5,266 nucleotides of DNA from Nitrosomonadales bacterium (lineage in GTDB: Bacteria; Pseudomonadota; Gammaproteobacteria; Burkholderiales; Gallionellaceae). The stretch lies in the NCBI GenBank assembly GCA_016218465.1, contig JACREA010000182.1:1-5266 (forward strand), in the 5' to 3' direction. Under the pieces are notes generated by a model. That model worked only from the letters and a program-made list of their open reading frames with translations. It did no database searches and was not told where the DNA came from. Position 1 is the stretch's first letter; the number at the start of each line of letters is the position of its first letter. Position numbers and translations under genes: made by a program. This document shows positions 1 to 5,025 of the stretch, one piece after another.

Positions 1-124
1 GCTGGAATACGGCCTTCCGCCGACCGCCGGCGAGGGCATCGGCATCGACCGGCTGGTGATGCTGCTCACCGACAGCGCCAGCATTCGGGATGTGATTCTG
101 TTCCCGCATATGAGGCCTGAGTAA
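1..124 (+). CDS. lysS: Lysine--tRNA ligase (class II), C-terminal end only
   Basis: This is the 3' end of a lysyl-tRNA synthetase gene, whose cytoplasmic product charges tRNA-Lys with lysine using ATP. The reading frame begins at base 2 and gives 40 codons before TAA at 122-124; the rest lies outside the window. The visible peptide carries class II synthetase motif 3, seen as GIGIDRLVMLL with the motif arginine that contacts ATP. It is followed by the typical LysS ending SIRDVILFPHMRPE. LysS, rather than AspS or AsnS, is favoured by the 'GEGIGIDRLVMLLTD' wording and by the ending directly after FPxMRPE. No terminator hairpin is visible in the 36-39 bases before the next gene on the same strand, so read-through into the regulator gene is possible. 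Nothing looks damaged in the visible part. Confidence 0.93.
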   Translation, partial: LEYGLPPTAGEGIGIDRLVMLLTDSASIRDVILFPHMRPE

Positions 125-163
125 TCCAACTCCATTTCATCGTTGAAACTGCGTTGAACTTTG

Positions 164-829
164 ATGCTTGATAACGACACCCAATCCCGCCTGCTGCAGC
201 AATATCCTATGCTGCGCGAATTGCCTGCCGCAGAGCGCGATTCCCTGCTGGCATCCGCAAGTGTGATGCACATCCCGGCGGGAACGGTGGTGTTCGACGA
301 GAACCAACCCTGTCATGGCTTCCCGCTGCTGCTGTCCGGCAGCATCCGCGTCATCAAGGCTGCGCCAAACGGGCGCGAGTTGCAGCTGTATCGCGTCGTG
401 CCGGGCGAGAGCTGCATACTCACCAGCGGCTGCCTGCTCGGCCATACCCGCTACCAAGCGCGCGGCGTCAGCGAAGAAGCTCTGGAAATGGTGTTGCTGC
501 CCGCCTCCTCCTTCAATATTCTGCTCGGCAAACACGAAGCGTTCCGCAACTACGTGTTCCTATTATTTTCCGACCGTCTCACCGACCTGATGCAACTGGT
601 TTCCGCCGTGGCTTTTCAGAAGCTCGACCAACGCCTCGCCAAACTGATCATCAACAAGTCCAGCCCGATACACGCCACCCATCAAGCCTTGGCAGACGAA
701 CTTGGCAGCGCGCGTGAAATCGTCAGCCGTTTGCTCAAAGGCTTTGCCGAGCAGGGATGGGTGAAACTGGGACGCGAGCAGATCGAGATCATCGACACGG
801 CATCCCTCAAGAAATTTGCCGAGCTTTGA
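164..829 (+). CDS. Crp/Fnr-family transcriptional regulator without FNR cysteine cluster
   Basis: A 221-residue cytoplasmic DNA-binding regulator of the Crp/Fnr superfamily. Residues about 15-115 form the cyclic-nucleotide-binding-type beta-roll (IPAGTVVFDENQPCHGFPLLLSGSIRV begins it, but cite positions 37-63). A long dimer helix follows near 125-160, and a winged helix-turn-helix lies at about 165-215. The recognition helix reads SAREIVSRLLKGF, with R184, E185, S188 and R189 in the pattern that CRP uses to read TGTGA. There is no N-terminal cysteine cluster as in FNR, and the CRP phosphate-binding Arg-Ser pair appears as Arg-Tyr, so neither oxygen sensing by 4Fe-4S nor classical cAMP binding is supported. 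Cysteines are C50, C84 and C90; the last two form a CX5C pair. The start is ATG at 164; TTG at 161 is in frame and would add one residue. No Shine-Dalgarno is visible for either. The ligand and regulon are unknown; the palindrome downstream is a likely target. Confidence 0.88.
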   Translation: MLDNDTQSRLLQQYPMLRELPAAERDSLLASASVMHIPAGTVVFDENQPCHGFPLLLSGSIRVIKAAPNGRELQLYRVVPGESCILTSGCLLGHTRYQARGVSEEALEMVLLPASSFNILLGKHEAFRNYVFLLFSDRLTDLMQLVSAVAFQKLDQRLAKLIINKSSPIHATHQALADELGSAREIVSRLLKGFAEQGWVKLGREQIEIIDTASLKKFAEL

Positions 830-890
830 CAACAAGCAAGCCGGTGATTGGCTGGTTAAGCATCCTTTCACAACATCTCTCGTTTGACCC

Positions 891-910
891 TCTGTGATTT
901 TCATCACAGA
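891..910 (+). promoter_or_regulatory. Perfect palindromic Crp/Fnr-type operator (TGTGA-N6-TCACA)
   Basis: Arms TCTGTGAT (891-898) and ATCACAGA (903-910) are exact inverted repeats around a 4-base centre. They contain TGTGA at 893-897 and TCACA at 904-908 with 6 bases between, which is the known CRP consensus spacing. The dyad centre is at 900.5. A -10-like TGTAAT at 928-933 predicts transcription starting near 940-942, placing the centre at about -40 to -41.5. That is the classical class II activator position, and no -35 hexamer is present where the site sits. The binding protein is inferred to be the Crp/Fnr regulator encoded immediately upstream, because its recognition helix has the matching CRP-like residues; a separate CRP homologue elsewhere in the genome could also bind. 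Confidence 0.8.
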
Positions 911-925
911 CATCAAGGCGCAATT

Positions 926-933
926 TATGTAAT
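926..933 (+). promoter_or_regulatory. Probable -10 element of the DUF2892 gene promoter
   Basis: TGTAAT at 928-933 matches TATAAT at five of six positions; the overlapping TATGTA at 926-931 is an alternative. At 17 bases upstream the sequence is CACAGA, not a -35 hexamer, and it falls within the palindromic operator, as expected of an activator-dependent promoter. The predicted start near 940-942 leaves a leader of about 27-29 bases to the ATG. The position is inferred from sequence only. Confidence 0.5.
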
Positions 934-956
934 CTGCAGTCTCCATTGATCAAAAT

Positions 957-962
957 AAGGAG
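957..962 (+). promoter_or_regulatory. Strong ribosome binding site for the DUF2892 gene
   Basis: AAGGAG ends 6 bases before the ATG at 969 and is a near-ideal Shine-Dalgarno sequence. It fixes the start of the small membrane protein. It stands out because the regulator, copA, NlpC/P60 and mltB genes in this window have no comparable sequence, which suggests the small protein is made at high level when its promoter is active. Confidence 0.85.
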
Positions 963-968
963 TTAAAA

Positions 969-1160
969 ATGAAATTGAATGAAGGGACAATTGATCGCGC
1001 ATTACGTGTAATTGCCGGATTGGCATTGGTCATGCTGGCCGCCACAGGCACGGTAGGCATGTGGGGCTGGATTGGAATTATGCCGTTACTGACAGGTGCT
1101 ATCGGTTACTGCCCCGCCTATACGATTTTAGGTGTAAGTACCTGCTCGATGAATAAATAA
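969..1160 (+). CDS. DUF2892 (YgaP-type) small inner membrane protein
   Basis: A 63-residue protein, the normal length for a stand-alone DUF2892 protein. It starts with the family-typical MKLNEGTIDRALRVIAG and has two predicted membrane segments, at about 11-28 and 31-50. It ends with the conserved cysteine-containing tail YCPAYTILGVSTC, with C48 and C59. It should sit in the cytoplasmic membrane as a helical hairpin. In E. coli YgaP the equivalent domain follows a rhodanese sulfurtransferase domain; here no rhodanese is fused or visible nearby. The biochemical role of the family is not established, though the cysteines and the rhodanese link suggest sulfur or thiol chemistry. The gene has its own operator, a -10-like element, a strong Shine-Dalgarno and a terminator, so it appears to be a one-gene transcription unit. 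Its codon use (AAA, AAT, TTA, ATT) is more AT-rich than that of its neighbours. Confidence 0.87.
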   Translation: MKLNEGTIDRALRVIAGLALVMLAATGTVGMWGWIGIMPLLTGAIGYCPAYTILGVSTCSMNK

Positions 1161-1187
1161 CTATTTCGCCTTTTCTGATCTGCTTAT

Positions 1188-1221
1188 AGCCCGGTAGACT
1201 ATCCCGTCTATCGGGCTTTTT
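1188..1221 (+). terminator. Rho-independent terminator after the DUF2892 gene
   Basis: AGCCCGGTAGAC (1188-1199) pairs with GTCTATCGGGCT (1206-1217) to give a 12-bp stem with one G-U wobble and a 6-base loop (1200-1205). A run of five T (1217-1221) follows, the first also closing the stem. It lies 28 bases after the DUF2892 stop and before copA, so it should separate the two transcription units. Confidence 0.88.
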
Positions 1222-1250
1222 ACATCCGCCGCCCTTCGCAAAGATGCGCA

Positions 1251-1256
1251 TATAAT
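1251..1256 (+). promoter_or_regulatory. Candidate -10 element for copA (possibly leaderless)
   Basis: A perfect TATAAT lies 6 bases before the copA ATG at 1263, so transcription starting 7 bases downstream would begin at or within a base of the A of ATG. No good -35 hexamer is present at 16-19 bases upstream (GCCGCC region), so an activator may be needed, or the match may be chance. No CueR-type dyad was recognised. No Shine-Dalgarno precedes the ATG, which fits leaderless initiation. Confidence 0.45.
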
Positions 1257-1262
1257 TGTCAT

Positions 1263-3449
1263 ATGGCTACTTCAACACACATCGATCTGCAAATCACCGG
1301 GATGCACTGCGCGTCATGTTCGGCGCGTCTGGAAAAAGTATTGAACAAATTGCCGGAAGTGGCGGCGACGGTGAACATCGCCACCGAGAAGGCTCACATC
1401 GCCTACGACCCGCACAGGACGGATATTACAGACTTGATCAAAGCCGTTCAGGGCGCGGGCTTCGATGCCCACCCGATGCGCGATTTTGCCGCCGAAAATA
1501 AGGAACGCGCTGCCGCTTATCGCCAGGAACAAATTCAATTTTTCATCGCGGTGCTGCTGACGCTGCCGCTGCTGGCGGAAATGCTGCTGATGTTCACAGG
1601 GATTCACGCCATGTTGCCTGGAAGCCTGCAATGGTTGCTCGCCACTCCGGTGCAATTCTGGAGCGGACGCCGCTTCTATACCGGCGCATGGAGCAGCCTG
1701 CGCGGTGGCGGCGCGAACATGGATGTGCTGGTTGCGCTCGGTACCAGCGCGGCCTATCTGCTGAGCTGCGCTGTGCTGCTATTCAATCTGGATCAGCCAA
1801 TTTATTTTGAAGCAAGCGCCACGCTGATCACGCTGGTGTTGCTCGGCAAATTGCTGGAAGCGCATGCCAAAGGCAAAGCCTCCAGCGCACTGGAAGCGCT
1901 GATCAACCTGCAACCGAAAATGGCGCATGTCGAACGCGACGGCGTTATGCTGGAACTCGCCGTCGAACTGATGAAAGTGGACGACGTGTTTCTGGTGCGC
2001 CCCGGCGAGAGCGTGCCGGTCGATGGCATCGTGCTGGAAGGCTCGTCCAGCATCGATGAAGCCATGCTGACCGGTGAAAGCATGCCGCAAGGCAAAAGGC
2101 AAAATGACAAAGTGTATGCCGCCACGATCAACCGGAATGGACTGCTTAAATGCCGTGCGCTGGCGGTGGGTTCACATACGCAGCTTGCCGCGATCATTCG
2201 CCTGGTTGAACAGGCACAAGGCTCAAAGGCCGCAATCCAGAAACTTGCCGACCAGATCTCTGCGGTGTTCGTGCCGGTAGTCATGGTCATCGCGCTGCTG
2301 ACCTTTGCGGGCTGGTGGATGGCTGGCAGCGGCTTCACCATCGCCCTGATTAACGCCGTAGCCGTTCTGGTGATCGCCTGCCCGTGCGCATTGGGACTCG
2401 CTACGCCGACCGCTTTGGTCGTATCCACCGGACGAGCCGCGCAGACGGGCATTCTGGCCAAGGATGCCGCTGCACTGGAGCGCGCGCACAAGCTCTCGGT
2501 ATTGATCGTGGATAAAACCGGCACGCTGACCGAAGGTAAACCAGGCGTGACCGACTTGCTGCCTGCATCGGGAATTTCACAAGACGAATTGCTGAAAACG
2601 GCGGCAATGCTGGCGCAGGGATCCACACATCCGCTGTCGCGTGCCTTGCTTGACCATGCACAATCCAGACAAGTCACTCTGGCACAGGCTTCTGGCATCA
2701 ATGAAGTCTCCGGCCATGGCCTGCATGCGGATATAGGCGGGAAGCATTATCTGCTCGGCTCGCCTGCCTATGCATCCAGCGAGGGTGTTGCCATTGACGA
2801 GCAGCAGATTCTTGCCTTGCAGCAACAGGGAAAAACCGTGAATGCGCTTGCGCGCGATGGCGTATTGCTCGGCTATATTGCCTTCGCCGACCAATTGCGT
2901 GCCAGCAGCAGCGCCGCAGTGGCGCAGCTCACCGCAATGGAGATACGCGTGGTGATGCTGAGCGGCGACAACCAAGCCACCGCACAAGCCATCGCATCAC
3001 AGGCTGGTATCGCGGAATTCCGCGCCGAAGTGAAACCGCAGGACAAGGCGGCGCATGTGCAATCGTTCAAAGCTGACAACCTGATCGTCGGCATGGTCGG
3101 CGACGGCATCAATGACGCGCCCGCACTGGCCGCCGCCGATGTCAGCTTCGCAATGCGCAGCGGCAGCGATATCGCCATCGAAGCCGCCGACATTACGCTG
3201 ATGCGCAACGATTTGATGAGCGTGGTCGATGCAATTTCCCTGTCGCGCGCCACACTGAAAAAAATCCGCCAGAACCTGTTCTTCGCCTTTGCCTACAATG
3301 TGCTGGGTATTCCTCTCGCAATGTTGGGTATGCTCAATCCGGTTATAGCTGGCACAGCCATGGCAATGAGCTCCGTGTCGGTAGTCAGCAACGCGCTGCT
3401 GCTGAAACGCTGGCACCCGGCGCACCCGAATATTTTTCCCGCCGATTGA
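1263..3449 (+). CDS. copA: Cu(I)-exporting P1B-type ATPase
   Basis: A complete 728-residue heavy-metal ATPase that uses ATP to pump Cu(I) (or Ag(I)) out of the cytoplasm across the inner membrane. In order it shows: one heavy-metal-associated domain (about 6-70) with GMHCASC, metal ligands C16 and C19; four membrane helices (about 91-200); the actuator domain with TGES at 270-273; two helices (about 332-384) with the CPC transport motif at C373-P374-C375; the phosphorylation site DKTGT with D417; the HP motif at H456-P457; the ATP-domain hinge GDGINDAP at 613-620; and two final helices with YN (678-679) and MxxSS (700-704). The CPC, YN and MxxSS set marks the copper/silver subgroup. E. coli CopA has two metal-binding domains and about 834 residues; this one has one, as is common. 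ATG 1263 is chosen because the metal-binding domain begins directly after it. No chaperone copZ or regulator cueR lies beside it. A FixI/CopA2-like role in oxidase assembly is less likely without FixGHS neighbours. Confidence 0.96.
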   Translation: MATSTHIDLQITGMHCASCSARLEKVLNKLPEVAATVNIATEKAHIAYDPHRTDITDLIKAVQGAGFDAHPMRDFAAENKERAAAYRQEQIQFFIAVLLTLPLLAEMLLMFTGIHAMLPGSLQWLLATPVQFWSGRRFYTGAWSSLRGGGANMDVLVALGTSAAYLLSCAVLLFNLDQPIYFEASATLITLVLLGKLLEAHAKGKASSALEALINLQPKMAHVERDGVMLELAVELMKVDDVFLVRPGESVPVDGIVLEGSSSIDEAMLTGESMPQGKRQNDKVYAATINRNGLLKCRALAVGSHTQLAAIIRLVEQAQGSKAAIQKLADQISAVFVPVVMVIALLTFAGWWMAGSGFTIALINAVAVLVIACPCALGLATPTALVVSTGRAAQTGILAKDAAALERAHKLSVLIVDKTGTLTEGKPGVTDLLPASGISQDELLKTAAMLAQGSTHPLSRALLDHAQSRQVTLAQASGINEVSGHGLHADIGGKHYLLGSPAYASSEGVAIDEQQILALQQQGKTVNALARDGVLLGYIAFADQLRASSSAAVAQLTAMEIRVVMLSGDNQATAQAIASQAGIAEFRAEVKPQDKAAHVQSFKADNLIVGMVGDGINDAPALAAADVSFAMRSGSDIAIEAADITLMRNDLMSVVDAISLSRATLKKIRQNLFFAFAYNVLGIPLAMLGMLNPVIAGTAMAMSSVSVVSNALLLKRWHPAHPNIFPAD

Positions 3450-3476
3450 CATGATAACCAGCTTGGCGGCCACCCC

Positions 3477-3505
3477 TTCACAAGCCGGGCTGCCGCACCT
3501 AAAAT
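3477..3505 (+). promoter_or_regulatory. Candidate sigma-70 promoter for the NlpC/P60 gene
   Basis: TTCACA (3477-3482) and TAAAAT (3500-3505) each match the -35 and -10 consensus at five of six positions and are separated by exactly 17 bases. The expected start, about 7 bases after the -10, falls at 3512-3513, coinciding with the ATG at 3513. That implies a leaderless message, in keeping with the lack of a Shine-Dalgarno. Alternatively the gene is read through from copA, since no clear terminator lies in the 63-base gap. Confidence 0.5.
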
Positions 3506-3512
3506 TCACAAC

Positions 3513-3980
3513 ATGAGATATTCATTACTGTTTGCCGTATTGCTGCTCAGCGCATGTTCATCGGTAAGAAAAGAGGTGCGGGCGCCGGATAGCCATGCAT
3601 CGTCCGGTTCACTCACTTCTTACGCACGCAGCCTGATAGGCGCCCCCTATAAATATGGCGGCAATTCTCCGGATTCCGGGTTTGACTGCAGCGGATTTGT
3701 CGGACATGTTTTCAAGCGCTCGCTGGGCATTTTATTGCCACGCAGTGCGCAGCAAATAAGCCGACAGGGTCAGCCAGTCAAATTGGCGCAACTCCGCGAG
3801 GGGGATCTGGTGTTTTATGACACCAATAATCAGGCTTATTCACATGTGGGAATTTATCTGGGTGATGATCGCTTCATCCATGCGCCGAGCAGCGGCGGAA
3901 GCGTTCGCATAGAAGATATGGGCTTGGATTATTGGCGAAAACACTACAACGGAGCACGGCGCATCACTTCACATCGCTAG
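3513..3980 (+). CDS. NlpC/P60-family peptidoglycan endopeptidase lipoprotein
   Basis: A 155-residue cysteine peptidase of the NlpC/P60 (papain-like) family, expected to cut peptide cross-links or stems in peptidoglycan, as E. coli MepS/NlpC does. The N-terminus is a lipoprotein signal with lipobox LSAC, C15 being the lipidated cysteine. Ser at the next position predicts sorting to the outer membrane. A short linker (16-32) leads to the catalytic domain at about 33-153. The catalytic Cys is C59 in FDCSGF, the His is H111 in YSHVGIY, and the third polar residue is H123 in FIHAPSS. All three are intact and the length matches small MepS-like proteins. The start at ATG 3513 gives a full signal peptide; no Shine-Dalgarno is visible. 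The gene follows copA by 63 bases on the same strand and overlaps the mltB 3' end by 17 bases. The exact bond cut cannot be told from sequence. Confidence 0.93.
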   Translation: MRYSLLFAVLLLSACSSVRKEVRAPDSHASSGSLTSYARSLIGAPYKYGGNSPDSGFDCSGFVGHVFKRSLGILLPRSAQQISRQGQPVKLAQLREGDLVFYDTNNQAYSHVGIYLGDDRFIHAPSSGGSVRIEDMGLDYWRKHYNGARRITSHR

Positions 3981-4935
3981 ATTTACGAGCTGCTTTCATT
4001 GCCTCCGCCAACTGGAAAACTGACATCGCATAAAAGTCGCTATTGTTATAGCGCGTGATCACATCAAAATTGTTGAATACCAACCAGTACTCCTTGCCTT
4101 CTTCCACCGTAAAATCAGCGATGCGTGCAGATTCTTCCTGAGAGAGATTCACGCTTGGTATTACCCCCGCTACCGACCATGCCGCAAGAGTTCGCGGCGT
4201 TGTAATCTCCCCGGCACTGGCTATTTCATTGGCTTGCGCACGCACTGCGACTCGTTTGCCGCTTGCCCAGCCATAACCCTGAAGATAATTGGCGACGCTG
4301 CCTATCGCATCTGCAGGCTCATTTTGCAAATCGATCTTATGATTGCCGTTGAAATCCACTGCATATTTGCGATGGCTGCTCGGCATGAATTGCGGGATTC
4401 CCATCGCGCCGGCGTATGAGCCGCGTATGTCAAGCAGGTCGTACTGATCGTCGCGCGCCAACAGCAGGTAATTTTCCAGTTCGCTGCGAAAAAAATCGGC
4501 GCGTCGCGGGTAGTCGAATGCCAACGTAGTCAGCGCATCCAGCACACGATATCTTCCGGCATCTCGTCCATAAACAGTTTCCACGCCGATCACAGCAAGG
4601 ATAATTTCCTGCGGCACACCGTATTTCTGCTCGGCTCTCTGCAGTATTTGCCGGTGCTTGCGCCAGAATTCCAGACCGAATTTGATGCGCTCAGGATTGA
4701 CAAAGGACGCGCGGTATTCAGGCCACGGTTTTAGCGTCGCCGGGCGCGAAATGGCATCGATCACCGGTGGCTGATGTTGCGCAAGAGCAAACGCTCTCTC
4801 CAATTCGGCACGATTGAATCGATGCTTGGCAACCATGTTGTCAATAAACTCAGGGATGCCCGGAAGCGTTGCAGCACAGATGGGGTGTGCTGCAAAAGCC
4901 AGCAATAAAATTAATACCTGGTATATATTTTTCAT
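3964..4935 (-). CDS. mltB: Membrane-bound lytic murein transglycosylase B family (GH103)
   Basis: A 323-residue periplasmic enzyme that cleaves the MurNAc-GlcNAc bond of peptidoglycan, forming 1,6-anhydro ends. Residues 1 to about 21 are a signal peptide. The catalytic glutamate is E119 in IGVETVYGR, followed by the family signatures GSYAGAMGIPQFMPSS (172-187) and DAIGSVANYLQGYGW (209-223). An EF-hand-like loop at 194-205 (DFNGNHKIDLQN) corresponds to the calcium site of E. coli MltB/Slt35, but with Asn at two usual Asp positions. The closing part (about 280-310) has the typical NFDVITRYNNSDFYAMSV. Cys20 is preceded by Ile rather than a small residue, so it is not a convincing lipobox and the protein may be soluble periplasmic. 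ATG at 4935 gives the complete signal peptide; no Shine-Dalgarno is seen. It converges on the NlpC/P60 gene and diverges from trxB. Confidence 0.95.
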   Translation of the reverse strand: MKNIYQVLILLLAFAAHPICAATLPGIPEFIDNMVAKHRFNRAELERAFALAQHQPPVIDAISRPATLKPWPEYRASFVNPERIKFGLEFWRKHRQILQRAEQKYGVPQEIILAVIGVETVYGRDAGRYRVLDALTTLAFDYPRRADFFRSELENYLLLARDDQYDLLDIRGSYAGAMGIPQFMPSSHRKYAVDFNGNHKIDLQNEPADAIGSVANYLQGYGWASGKRVAVRAQANEIASAGEITTPRTLAAWSVAGVIPSVNLSQEESARIADFTVEEGKEYWLVFNNFDVITRYNNSDFYAMSVFQLAEAMKAARKSSDVK

Positions 4936-4962
4936 AATATGCTAATACTAACCGATGAAAGC

Positions 4963-4991
4963 TCGACACACCCTCGCGACTGATGTTAAAT
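4963..4991 (+). promoter_or_regulatory. Candidate promoter for trxB in the mltB-trxB divergent gap
   Basis: TCGACA (4963-4968, five of six to the -35 consensus) and TTAAAT (4986-4991, four of six to the -10) are 17 bases apart. Transcription would start near 4998, inside a run of seven T at 4994-5000, giving a leader of about 28 bases. The minus-strand mltB promoter must lie in the same 90-base gap; TAGTAT at 4950-4945 (minus) is a weak candidate for its -10. Confidence 0.4.
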
Positions 4992-5025
4992 TCTTTTTTT
5001 GACTAATCGCTGAAAGAAGTCTGCC

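Noticed and set aside
142..160. Tandem GTTGAA(A)CT units between lysS and the regulator as a possible autoregulatory site.
   Set aside because: They are imperfect direct repeats, not a dyad, do not resemble the TGTGA half-site, and sit too close to the start for a clear promoter to be identified.
834..859. AGCC/GGCT hairpin after the regulator gene as a terminator.
   Set aside because: Only about four consecutive pairs form and no T run follows; a real terminator is not supported.
946..953. TTGATCAA palindrome between the promoter and ribosome binding site of the DUF2892 gene, as a possible FNR box.
   Set aside because: The FNR box needs TTGAT and ATCAA separated by four bases; here the halves overlap, so it is just an 8-bp palindrome that can occur by chance.
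1802..2701. A 299-codon open frame on the minus strand inside copA.
   Set aside because: It is fully antisense to copA, whose every motif is intact, and its Ser/Ala/Thr/Arg-rich translation shows no recognisable domain. It is a shadow of biased GC codon use.
3460..3491. Hairpin AGCTTGGC / GCCGGGCT between copA and the NlpC/P60 gene as a terminator.
   Set aside because: The 8-bp stem needs two G-U pairs, has a 16-base loop and lacks a following T run; part of it overlaps the better-supported promoter.
2997..3509. A 170-codon minus-strand open frame covering the end of copA and the following gap.
   Set aside because: The translation is His/Gly/Arg-rich with no family signature or ribosome binding site, and it opposes a well-supported coding frame.
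4913..4932. Cys20 of the MltB homologue as a lipoprotein lipidation site.
   Set aside because: The preceding residues H-P-I do not fit the lipobox, which requires a small residue immediately before Cys; signal peptidase I cleavage just after it is at least as likely.
4994..5000. T-run ahead of trxB as the tail of a terminator.
   Set aside because: No stem-loop precedes it on the plus strand, and the only upstream gene, mltB, is transcribed in the other direction.
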